DNA of 8,736 nucleotides from Lysobacteraceae bacterium (lineage in GTDB: Bacteria > Pseudomonadota > Gammaproteobacteria > Xanthomonadales > Wenzhouxiangellaceae): positions 1 to 8,736 of the forward strand of contig JAIVHD010000122.1 in NCBI GenBank assembly GCA_020201235.1, in the 5' to 3' direction. The stretch's first letter is position 1; every line of letters begins with the position of its first letter. A program made the translations under genes and the position numbers. The notes under the pieces are model-generated. The model was given only the letters and a program-made list of their open reading frames with translations, made no database searches and was not told where the DNA came from. Positions 1 through 6,047 of this stretch are shown one piece after another.

Positions 1-1291
1 TCTGGATACCGTCGACGTCGAGGCCATCGGCCAGTCTGACTTCATCGTCCTGGTAGCGAAGCCCGGCCGAAAGCTTGACCGGATCAAGGTCGTATTCTTC
101 GACTACGAAAAAGCCCAACGACTCGGTTGTCGCCGGTGGAATGAATGCCTCGGCACCGACGGCCTCGAGATCGGTGTCTTCGTACTGCACGCCGAACACA
201 CCGGACAGGCGACCAATTTGCTGATGGCGGGCCTCGATACGAAACTCGGTGGCGTCGATGTTAAACGTCGTGCCGACTTCATCGCCTTCGAATTCAATGT
301 GCTGGTAATCGTTGGTTGCGAACTTAAATCTCAACTCGTCGATGCCGGGTGCAGGCTGGTAGAGGCCGGTCTTGAATTCGTAGCGTTCCTGCTCGAGATC
401 AATGCTAACGCCACCTTCCTCTTCACCGCCCTCGCCTTCTTGCTCTTCCTCTTCTTCGAGTTCGGCCGGGATACCGTAGTTGGTGTCAAAGCGCTTGTAG
501 GCGAGTCCGGCAAAGCCCCAGTCGCCGACCAGCGAAAAACCGATCGTGCCGCCCTCGCTTTCCTGAGCGCTGTTGGTCAGCCGGCCGCGCTGTTGTCCTT
601 CTCGTTCGTCGTCGTCGAGTTCAGCCAGCCGCTCGCGTGTCAGCGCGAAGCCGGGAATTTCGTAATCGTTGGTGTCACGCTTGAAACCGTCGAAGTGAAA
701 CTGCAATGGACCGACGCCGCCGTCGATGCGCGCAACGCCGGCGCGCTCATCGGACACGCTATTGCCGCGCAGCTCGACTGCACCGCCAAACGCCTGGCGC
801 TGCTCGGGAATCCGATTGTCGATCAGGTTGACCACGCCGCCGCTGGCGGTCGAGCCGTACAGCAGATTGGACGGGCCGCGCAGAATTTCGATGCGGTCGA
901 TCAGCAACGGCTCGGCCGATACGGCGTGGTCCGGGCTCAAGGCCGATGCATCCAGAGCATTTAGACCGTCTTCGGTAATCCTGACGCGCGAGCCACCCAG
1001 GCCGCGAATGATCGGTCGTCCGGCACCGGGTCCAAAATAGGTGCTGTGAATACCCGCCTCGGCGCGCAGCGTCTCGCCCAGCGTCGCTTCCTTTTTATCA
1101 TCGAGCTGCTCGCCGGTTAGCACGTGTACCGGCTGCGTCGCATCCAAAGCCGTCCCGCCCTGGGGCAGTACGCGCACCTCTATCTGTTCGAGTTCGACCA
1201 CTTCGGGTTCCTGGGCGTGAGCGGCGGTCGGTAAAAGAGCGGTGCCGGCCAGGGCCAGGCCAATGGAATGAGCAAGCAGAGTGCGTTTCAT
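1..1291 (-). CDS. ZnuD-like TonB-dependent outer-membrane receptor (partial, cut by left edge)
   Basis: Reading the minus strand from ATG at 1291 gives about 430 codons with no stop, running off the left edge. Residues 1-26 are a signal peptide (basic start, hydrophobic core, AHA cleavage before QEP). A TonB-box-like stretch follows (about 31-41), then a plug domain with IIRGLGGSRVRI (94-105), SPDHAV (119-124), IEILRGPSNLLYGS (134-147) and GGVVNLID (151-158). The strand pattern after the plug (YGIP at 272-275, IEARHQQIGRLSGVFGVQY) follows, from memory, the Neisseria zinc receptor ZnuD. Expected role: TonB-driven uptake of zinc or a zinc complex across the outer membrane. In ZnuD the loop after YGLP is rich in His; here it is Glu/Gly-rich (about 278-294). 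A GTG at 1297, in frame and six bases after AGGA, is an alternative start with better spacing. The substrate is inferred from similarity and the Zur-like site. Confidence 0.88.
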   Translation of the reverse strand, partial: MKRTLLAHSIGLALAGTALLPTAAHAQEPEVVELEQIEVRVLPQGGTALDATQPVHVLTGEQLDDKKEATLGETLRAEAGIHSTYFGPGAGRPIIRGLGGSRVRITEDGLNALDASALSPDHAVSAEPLLIDRIEILRGPSNLLYGSTASGGVVNLIDNRIPEQRQAFGGAVELRGNSVSDERAGVARIDGGVGPLQFHFDGFKRDTNDYEIPGFALTRERLAELDDDEREGQQRGRLTNSAQESEGGTIGFSLVGDWGFAGLAYKRFDTNYGIPAELEEEEEQEGEGGEEEGGVSIDLEQERYEFKTGLYQPAPGIDELRFKFATNDYQHIEFEGDEVGTTFNIDATEFRIEARHQQIGRLSGVFGVQYEDTDLEAVGAEAFIPPATTESLGFFVVEEYDLDPVKLSAGLRYQDDEVRLADGLDVDGIQ

Positions 1292-1340
1292 GTTCACGTC
1301 GCGTCCTGTTTTGATTGGGTCGATTAGGTTGATGAGTGGC

Positions 1341-1360
1341 GAGGCCAATAGAGGCCAATA
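1341..1360. repeat. Tandem duplication of a 10-bp unit (GAGGCCAATA x2)
   Basis: Two exact head-to-tail copies of GAGGCCAATA lie between the Zur-like palindrome and the receptor start. They would fall in the receptor's 5' leader. The cause may be replication slippage; function is unknown. Confidence 0.9.
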
Positions 1361-1365
1361 ATCGT

Positions 1366-1379
1366 AATGTTATAACATT
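1366..1379. promoter_or_regulatory. Zur-box-like perfect palindrome
   Basis: AATGTTATAACATT is a perfect 14-bp palindrome. It matches the TGTTATAACA-type core I associate with zinc-uptake-regulator (Zur) operators in proteobacteria. It overlaps the proposed -10 of the ZnuD-like receptor gene, so zinc-loaded Zur would block transcription. It lies about 75 bp upstream of the receptor start and 111 bp upstream of the divergent msr start, so effects on msr are possible but less likely. Assignment to Zur rests on motif memory plus the downstream gene. Confidence 0.7.
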
Positions 1380-1395
1380 TTACTTTCTGTGTAAA
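1367..1395 (-). promoter_or_regulatory. Candidate sigma-70 promoter of the ZnuD-like receptor gene
   Basis: On the minus strand TTTACA (1395-1390) is followed after exactly 17 bases by TAACAT (1372-1367), an acceptable -35/-10 pair. The -10 sits inside the Zur-like palindrome. Transcription would start near 1360, giving a leader of about 70 nt that contains the GAGGCCAATA tandem repeat. Confidence 0.5.
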
Positions 1396-1489
1396 CCCGG
1401 ATTTTCGACTGAACTGTTTTGGCCATCACGGGTTCTGAACGACAGGAAGCGGAAACTGGTCCAACTTCACGGGAATTTTAGGAAGCCTA

Positions 1490-2176
1490 ATGAAACGAAG
1501 GCTGTTGATACGCTCTATTGGAGTGGGTCTGCTTGGGGCCGCGATCATCCCGCGCCTTGAGGCCCAAAACGCGAATTCATCGAACGACGAGGTCGAAATG
1601 AGCACCGAAGACTGGAAAAAGCTGCTGCCGCCGGAACGCTTCGAGATTCTGTTTCGCGAAAAGACCGAGCGCGCCGGAACAAGCCCCCTGGATGCTGAGA
1701 AGCGCGAAGGAACCTACATCTGCGCGGCCTGCTACCAGCCCTTGTTTGCGAGTGCCGACAAATTCGACTCCGGTACCGGCTGGCCCAGTTTCACGCGACC
1801 GATCAATAACGACGCAATCGAAACCAGAAAAGACTTTAAGCTGATCTGGCCGCGCACCGAATACCACTGCTCGCGCTGCGGCGGACACCAGGGACATGTC
1901 TTTGACGATGGCCCGAAGCCCCGGCGGCTGCAGAAACGCGTGTGGCAACCTTTGGCGGCGGCTGCTTCTGGTGCATGGAGCCCCCGTATGACAAGCTCGA
2001 CGGGGTGCTTTCAACCACCTCGGGGTACATGGGCGGGCACGTCGAAAAACCCACCTACAACCAGGTCACTCGCGGCGGCACCGGGCATGTCGAGGTCGTT
2101 CAGGTCGAATACGATCCGGCGGTCGTCGACTATCAGAAACTGCTTGATGTGTATTGGCGGAATGTCGACCCGCTGA
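1490..2176 (+). pseudogene. msrB: Exported peptide-methionine (R)-S-oxide reductase MsrB, C-terminus lost and out of frame
   Basis: MsrB reduces methionine-R-sulfoxide in oxidised proteins. The ATG at 1490 follows AGGAAG by four bases. Residues 1-25 look like an export signal with twin arginines (KRRLLIR) and a hydrophobic stretch ending LEA, so the protein would act in the periplasm. The MsrB fold is clear over about 37-143: TEDWKKLLPPERFEILF, GTGWPSF (95-101), and zinc-binding CxxC pairs C78/C81 and C127/C130. Family similarity stops after GHVFDDGPKP (135-144, about base 1921). The usual closing segment with the nucleophile Cys (RYC-N motif) is absent. From there this frame is read out of phase through the MsrA gene until a stop at 2174-2176, giving a non-homologous 84-residue tail. 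Without the catalytic Cys the domain should be inactive. A deletion joining msrB to msrA is the simplest explanation; an assembly error is the alternative. Confidence 0.8.
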
Positions 2177-2493
2177 CCGACAACCGTCAGTTCTGCGATG
2201 TCGGCGAAAGCTATCGGCCGGTCATTTTCGTGCACGATGACGATCAGCGCAGGCTGGCCCGGATGTCGAAGCGGGAACTGATCGATTCCGGGCGTTTTGA
2301 TCAGCCCGTCGTGGTGCCGGTTGAGCAAGCCGGCACCTTTTGGCCGGCCGAGGACTATCACCAGGATTATTACCGGAAAAACCCGCTTCGCTATAAGTTC
2401 TACCGTTTCAACTGCGGGCGTGATGCGCGTCTGGAAGCGCTGTGGGGCGAAACCGGCGGAGCCGGGTCTGCGGCCGACGCCCTTCGGGATTAA
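1942..2493 (+). CDS. msrA: Peptide-methionine (S)-S-oxide reductase MsrA (native N-terminus probably lost)
   Basis: MsrA reduces methionine-S-sulfoxide. The conserved core starts almost at once: GGGCFWCMEPPYDKL carries the catalytic Cys (C8, counting from GTG at 1942), followed by GYMGGHVEKPTY, GTGHVEVVQVEYDP, FCDVGESYRPVIF, FWPAEDYHQDYY, and a C-terminal FNCGRDARLEALWG whose Cys (158) is a likely resolving residue. The length of 183 residues is close to a complete catalytic domain. GTG at 1942 has no convincing Shine-Dalgarno. The same frame stays open upstream to 1906 and reads a linker-like PEAPAAAETRV, suggesting the true start and any signal peptide were removed when msrB and msrA were joined. 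The msrB part is in the frame one base later, so a -1 shift would be needed to make a fusion, and even that would lack the MsrB nucleophile. Expression of this gene is therefore uncertain although its core looks intact. Confidence 0.85.
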   Translation: MATFGGGCFWCMEPPYDKLDGVLSTTSGYMGGHVEKPTYNQVTRGGTGHVEVVQVEYDPAVVDYQKLLDVYWRNVDPLTDNRQFCDVGESYRPVIFVHDDDQRRLARMSKRELIDSGRFDQPVVVPVEQAGTFWPAEDYHQDYYRKNPLRYKFYRFNCGRDARLEALWGETGGAGSAADALRD

Positions 2494-2611
2494 ATTTTCG
2501 GCGTATCGGGCCAAATCCGGCCCGCCGGCTTCGCCGATCGCCCGGCCGCACCGTTTGCTGACGATCATCCAGTAAAAAACACTTGACCGACCGGTGATTG
2601 AGGAGAACTCG

Positions 2612-2758
2612 ATGAATCCGCGCGGCACCCCCAATACGACCGCGATGCTGTTGGCATGGCTGGTACTTCGCGGCCGCCCGGTCCGGCCAGCATTCGGCTT
2701 TCGGCAGCGCTTTGAGCGGGTCTGTTTGCGGTATGCTGTTTGTCAGAAAACCTCATGA
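2612..2758 (+). CDS. Small ORF, 48 residues, unknown
   Basis: ATG at 2612 is preceded by GAGGAG with six bases of spacing, one of the best ribosome binding sites in the window. It encodes 48 residues: a short hydrophobic run (AMLLAWLVL, 11-19) followed by an Arg-rich tail (RGRPVRP, FRQRFERV) and two Cys. The TGA at 2756-2758 lies 16 bp before the start of the next gene. I recognise no family. It could be a leader peptide, a small membrane-associated protein, or the surviving 5' end of a broken gene. The Arg-rich tail is also what random translation of GC-rich DNA gives, and the likely promoter of the next gene lies inside it, so coding is not certain. Confidence 0.35.
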   Translation: MNPRGTPNTTAMLLAWLVLRGRPVRPAFGFRQRFERVCLRYAVCQKTS

Positions 2759-2774
2759 CATCGGGAGAGAATTC

Positions 2775-3248
2775 GTGAGCGAACATACGATCAAGCAGTC
2801 GCTGGCCGAAGCGCCGGTTTTCAGTGGCCTGAGCGATGAATATCTTGATCGCCTGGCAGGTCAGGCTTCCGAGATGACGGTCGACGAGGGCACGTGCCTG
2901 TTTCGCGGCGGCGATCCGGCGGCGCATTTTTATTTGCTGCTGGATGGTGAAATTTCGATTGAAATTCCGGCGGTTTCGGGCCCGGTGCTGCAGGTCCAGA
3001 AACTGTCGCCGGTGCGTGTGTTGGGCTGGTCGTGGCTGATTCGTCCGTATAAGTGGTCGTTCAATGCGCGCGCGGTCAGCGAGTGCAGGGTTCTTGAATT
3101 CGACGGCAAGGCGGTGCTGGCCGATTGCGACGCCGATCCTGCCTTTGGTTATGAAGTGGTCAAGCGCTTTTCGGGCCTGATGGCCGAACGGCTGGATGCC
3201 GCCCATCGAAAGATGATGGACCAATGGAGCCCGTCCGGGTTTGCCTGA
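2775..3248 (+). CDS. Stand-alone cyclic-nucleotide-binding-fold protein
   Basis: GTG at 2775 follows GGGAGAG by about five bases and gives 157 residues. An upstream ATG at 2712 exists but lacks such a site. The N-terminus (SLAEAPVFSGLSDEYLDRLA, about 9-28) is the usual lead helix of CRP/CNB domains, followed by the beta roll: EGTCLFRGGDPAAHFYLLLDGEISIEI (38-64) with the conserved LLDGE turn. Where cAMP binders have the phosphate-binding cassette (FGE...R[ST]A), this protein has LGWSWLIRPYKWSFNARA (83-100), rich in Trp and lacking the Glu. There is no DNA-binding helix-turn-helix, so it is not a complete CRP-type regulator. It may bind another ligand or act as a protein-interaction module. TATGCT at 2732-2737 is a possible -10, without a strong -35. 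Confidence 0.8.
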   Translation: MSEHTIKQSLAEAPVFSGLSDEYLDRLAGQASEMTVDEGTCLFRGGDPAAHFYLLLDGEISIEIPAVSGPVLQVQKLSPVRVLGWSWLIRPYKWSFNARAVSECRVLEFDGKAVLADCDADPAFGYEVVKRFSGLMAERLDAAHRKMMDQWSPSGFA

Positions 3249-3359
3249 ATTGCCCGACAGCAGACTTCGAACGGCCAGATAAAAAGTAATAACGGCTGGC
3301 GATGCCGACCTGCGATGTCTTGAGCCTGCGGGCGGCCCGGTGGCCTAAACCGCTGATGA

Positions 3360-4247
3360 TTATCCCCCACTGCCGAATTCGGCGGTCACCGGCGCATGGT
3401 CCGACGGCCGTTCGTTAGCGCGTGGTTCAAGGTCGATGGTGCTGGCGATACAGTTTTTTCGTAGCGCCTCCGTGCACAGCAACAGGTCGATTCGCAGGCC
3501 GCGCTTGCGGCGGAAAGCCATCTGTCGGTAGTCGTACCAGGAGAATTCACGCTCGGGCTGTTCGAACAGCCGGTAACTGTCGGCAAGGCCCAGCGCCAAG
3601 ATCTTGCCCAAGGCTTCGCGTTCGGGCGTGGAGCACAGAATTTTTTCGTGCCAGGCCTCGGGGTCGTGCACATCACGGTCTTCGGGCGCGATGTTGAAAT
3701 CGCCGATCACGGCCAGCTTTTCGTGCCGGTGCATTTCATCGGCGATCCAGCGCGTAATCGCCTCCAGCCATTCGAGCTTCCAGATGTATTTCGGGTCGCC
3801 GACCGCCTTGCCGTTGACGACGTACAGGTTAATCACGCGCACACCATCGAAGGTGCCGGCGATGACGCGCTTGTGCGGATCACTCAAGTTCGGGACATCG
3901 TGGACCACGTCCTCGGCGGGTGAGCCCCAATCCTCGCCGTAATGGAAGGTGATTTCCTGGTCGCGCGCGATTTTGCGGATGGCGTAGAGCTCGTCGCCCC
4001 ACCAATCGGCATTGGGCCGCGAGGAATGGTTCAGGAAGCGCATTTCGTTCTGGCCGTTAATGCCCTCCCAGCGCTGCTGCTGTTCGTCCCACAGCCAAAG
4101 CACGTGCATTCCGTCTTTGCTGGCGGGCGGTCCGGTATAGGTTCCGATGTATTCGTTTTTGGCAATCGGCTGGCGCGCGAAAAGGCCCTTGCCGTGGATT
4201 GGCGAGTCGGCAACGTAGGCCATCGGGTTGCGATCGTAATCGGTCAT
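3360..4247 (-). CDS. SET-domain protein fused in frame to an N-terminally truncated exonuclease III
   Basis: The ATG at 4247 gives 295 residues; it lies 13 nt after the stop of the upstream gene, with GGA nearby. Residues 1-107 form a compact bacterial SET domain (AdoMet-dependent lysine methyltransferase fold): HGKGLFARQ (18-26), the NHSSRPN motif (73-79) and EITFHYGEDW (98-107). From about residue 113 to 291 the protein matches the second half of exonuclease III (XthA, AP endonuclease): VINLYVVNG with Tyr141, GDFNIAPEDRDVHDP with D183/N185, GLRIDLLL with D254, and SDHAPV with D283/H284. By alignment from memory to E. coli ExoIII, roughly the first 85-110 residues are missing, including the Asn7 and Glu34 equivalents needed for metal binding and catalysis, so nuclease activity is doubtful. 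SET appears complete. The join near 3905-3927 most simply reflects an in-frame deletion between two adjacent genes, or an assembly error. A natural fusion is possible but less likely given the lost residues. Confidence 0.85.
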   Translation of the reverse strand: MTDYDRNPMAYVADSPIHGKGLFARQPIAKNEYIGTYTGPPASKDGMHVLWLWDEQQQRWEGINGQNEMRFLNHSSRPNADWWGDELYAIRKIARDQEITFHYGEDWGSPAEDVVHDVPNLSDPHKRVIAGTFDGVRVINLYVVNGKAVGDPKYIWKLEWLEAITRWIADEMHRHEKLAVIGDFNIAPEDRDVHDPEAWHEKILCSTPEREALGKILALGLADSYRLFEQPEREFSWYDYRQMAFRRKRGLRIDLLLCTEALRKNCIASTIDLEPRANERPSDHAPVTAEFGSGG

Positions 4248-4260
4248 GTCGGTTCCGGTT

Positions 4261-5355
4261 TCAGGGCTGCCCGGGGTTCGGGCGGTGGGCGCTCGCCAGG
4301 CTCTCGCCAGGCGCGCTTTCATGCTGCTTAATTTGATCGATGCCACATTCGGCGAACCGTGCTTTCAAAGCACCGATGGCCTCGGCATGGAGTGGAAAAT
4401 AGTCGGCCCGCTGGCCGTCGATTATGCTCGAATAGCCGATCAGGCCGACCTCGGGATGCTGGCGTATCCAGGCGCGGTTGGGCCCGTCGGCCGGCCCGTT
4501 TGCCGCGCGCACCCACTGGTTGGCGTCGTCGACTGTGGCGACAGGCTCATCGGTCAGCGCGCGCCACGGCACGAGATGCGTTTCGAGCAGCGCAATCGTC
4601 TGGCGCCACGATCGCAGCCACAGTGCCCAGGCATCCGATGCGCTGCCGAACTCCTGCGGGATCGCAAACTCCAGTTCCCAGCCACCTGCCTTGATGTTCC
4701 AGAGGGCCTTCAGGCCGGCCGGAAGCTCCAGACTGGCCGCTTGATCGGGAGCCAGCAGAGCGTGTTCGACGGGCGGCCAGAAAGGATCAAGTCCGGCACC
4801 GGCGAGCTGCATCTTGACCAGTGCCATCAGATCGGCCTGCGTCATCAACTGGCCATGCACCGGGTCCAGGCCGGTCGCATCGGCGAGAGTGCCCATCGCC
4901 GGCGGCTGGAGGCCGCCGCGCTCAAATAAGACCTGTTCGAGCTGCGTGGCGAGCGTTTCGAAGCGAGCGGCCTCCACCGCCACAAGCAGCGGCAGGCAAA
5001 CGAACAGGCCTTGTGGAGGCTCGCGGCAGGGCTCCAGTACGGCGTGCGACAAACGGCCCTGGCGGCTGCCGATCGACGTCACTCCTGGCTCCAGCGGGCC
5101 GTCCAGGCGGGCAATTTCGCGCATCGCCGTCCACGGCGCATGGCCGGGGCTGAGCACCTGACCGGGTTCCAGCAGAGCCGGCCCGATGACCAGGTGGCCC
5201 GCGCGGACATCGGCAACACATGCGGCAAGATCATCAGCAATCAGGCCCCCGAGTCGCTCGGCCTGATCGCGCTCGAAGACATAGCGCGCCTGTGTCGACG
5301 GTGGGCGAATCTCAAATCCGGCAACAAGGCGGATATGATTGGGCCAACGGCTCAT
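4261..5355 (-). CDS. Conserved-looking hypothetical protein, 364 residues
   Basis: I do not recognise this family. The ATG at 5355 is preferred to the open extension to 5631, because the extension runs antisense through the acetyltransferase gene and reads as low-complexity Arg/Ala/Pro. The protein has no signal peptide or membrane segment and is probably cytoplasmic. It is acidic to neutral and well mixed in composition, with Trp-containing stretches such as LKALWNIKAGGWELEFAIP and DAWALWLRSWRQTIALLE, and a C-terminal QHPEVGLIGYSSIIDGQR. These look like real folded protein rather than a shadow frame. The plus-strand frames over the same bases are Arg/Ser/Pro-rich. Its TGA (4263-4261) is 13 nt before the SET-XthA start, so the two are probably one operon. 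No catalytic motif stands out. Confidence 0.7.
   Translation of the reverse strand: MSRWPNHIRLVAGFEIRPPSTQARYVFERDQAERLGGLIADDLAACVADVRAGHLVIGPALLEPGQVLSPGHAPWTAMREIARLDGPLEPGVTSIGSRQGRLSHAVLEPCREPPQGLFVCLPLLVAVEAARFETLATQLEQVLFERGGLQPPAMGTLADATGLDPVHGQLMTQADLMALVKMQLAGAGLDPFWPPVEHALLAPDQAASLELPAGLKALWNIKAGGWELEFAIPQEFGSASDAWALWLRSWRQTIALLETHLVPWRALTDEPVATVDDANQWVRAANGPADGPNRAWIRQHPEVGLIGYSSIIDGQRADYFPLHAEAIGALKARFAECGIDQIKQHESAPGESLASAHRPNPGQP
5334..5339 (+). promoter_or_regulatory. Candidate -10 element of the ElaA-type gene
   Basis: TATGAT matches five of six consensus bases and would start transcription near 5346, about 27 nt before the ATG. No good -35 is visible (CTCAAA at the 17-bp position). 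It lies within the 5' coding region of the divergent gene. Confidence 0.35.
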
Positions 5356-5372
5356 GGGAGTATCCGGAAAAG

Positions 5373-5939
5373 ATGAATCAACGGCTGAATGATAAACCCT
5401 GCGGCGGCAACGACGGGCAAAAGCGCGGCCTGCAAAAGCCGGAGCGGCTGGACTGGCGGCTGCGGCGCTTCGATGAACTGCCCTCGCGCCAGTTATACGC
5501 CATCCTTGCCGCGCGATTGGAAGTGTTCGTGGTCGAGCAGAATTGCCCATATCAGGATCTGGATGGACTGGATTCGATCGCCCGTCACCTGTCGGCCTGG
5601 ACTTCACGCGGCGAGCTGGCAGCCTATGCACGGATTTTACCGCCCGAAACCCGCTTCGAACAGCCGTCGATCGGCCGGGTTCTGACGGTATTCCCCCGCC
5701 GCCGTTCCGGCCTGGGCATCGAACTAATGCACAGGGCCATCGCTGCAGCCGCCGAGGCCTTTCCGGGGCATGACGTGCGGATCTCGGCGCAGCGCTACCT
5801 GCAAGAGTTCTATCGCCGGCTGGGTTTTGAAATCGATTCGCAACCCTACCTGGAAGACGGCATCCCGCATGTCGAAATGCAGCTGCCAGTCGAACGGGCC
5901 CGGCGAGAAACGAACCAAGCGACAGACGGTTCGACCTGA
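5373..5939 (+). CDS. ElaA-type GNAT family N-acetyltransferase
   Basis: GNAT enzymes move an acetyl group from acetyl-CoA to an amine; the substrate of ElaA-type proteins is not established to my knowledge. The ATG at 5373 (GGA four bases upstream) gives 188 residues, somewhat longer than E. coli ElaA (about 150) because of a polar N-terminal extension of about 26 residues and a short C-terminal tail. Diagnostic blocks are WRLRRFDELPSRQLYAILAARLEVFVVEQNCPYQDLDGLD (28-67 in parts), ELAAYARILPP (81-91), IGRVLT (100-105), the acetyl-CoA loop RRSGLG (110-115), YLQEFYRRLGF and EDGIPHVEM. All are strongly ElaA-like. The gene is divergent from the unknown gene at 5355, with only 17 bp between start codons, so its promoter must lie inside that gene. 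Confidence 0.9.
   Translation: MNQRLNDKPCGGNDGQKRGLQKPERLDWRLRRFDELPSRQLYAILAARLEVFVVEQNCPYQDLDGLDSIARHLSAWTSRGELAAYARILPPETRFEQPSIGRVLTVFPRRRSGLGIELMHRAIAAAAEAFPGHDVRISAQRYLQEFYRRLGFEIDSQPYLEDGIPHVEMQLPVERARRETNQATDGST
5389..5394 (-). promoter_or_regulatory. Candidate -10 element of the divergent hypothetical gene
   Basis: On the minus strand TATCAT (5394-5389) would start transcription near 5382, about 26 nt before the ATG at 5355. TTGCCC lies upstream with a long 20-base spacer, so the -35 is poor. It lies inside the 5' coding region of the acetyltransferase gene. Confidence 0.3.
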
Positions 5940-6047
5940 CGGCCGATTTGCGCGATTCAAGCCAGTACCGATGAGGTTAACCCGCCTTGCCTCATTCAAC
6001 TTGTCTCTCGGCGCGTGTGCCAAGGCGTCGGCGCGAAGTCTGTAGCC

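Noticed and set aside
218..964. Plus-strand 248-residue open frame
   Set aside because: It is antisense to the ZnuD-like receptor, whose minus-strand frame shows a signal peptide, plug and family motifs.
1915..1925. Programmed -1 frameshift joining MsrB to MsrA
   Set aside because: There is no classical slippery heptamer, and a fused product would still lack the MsrB catalytic Cys; a deletion is simpler.
2499..2527. Possible terminator after msrA (CGGCG...GGCC-N6-GGCC...CGCCG)
   Set aside because: The stem has an unpaired bulge and no T run follows, so I cannot call it a terminator.
2011..2634. Minus-strand 207-residue open frame over msrA
   Set aside because: It is antisense to the clear MsrA domain and has no family features.
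4248..4346. N-terminal extension of the SET-XthA gene to 4346
   Set aside because: It overlaps the end of the upstream gene, is Arg/Ala-rich and adds nothing to the SET fold; ATG at 4247 with a nearby GGA fits better.
4246..4929. Plus-strand 227-residue open frame
   Set aside because: It overlaps the minus-strand hypothetical gene and the SET start; no ribosome binding site or recognisable motif, and the opposite frame has better protein-like composition.
5356..5631. N-terminal extension of the hypothetical gene to 5631
   Set aside because: It would run antisense through the conserved ElaA domain and reads as Arg/Ala-rich low-complexity sequence.
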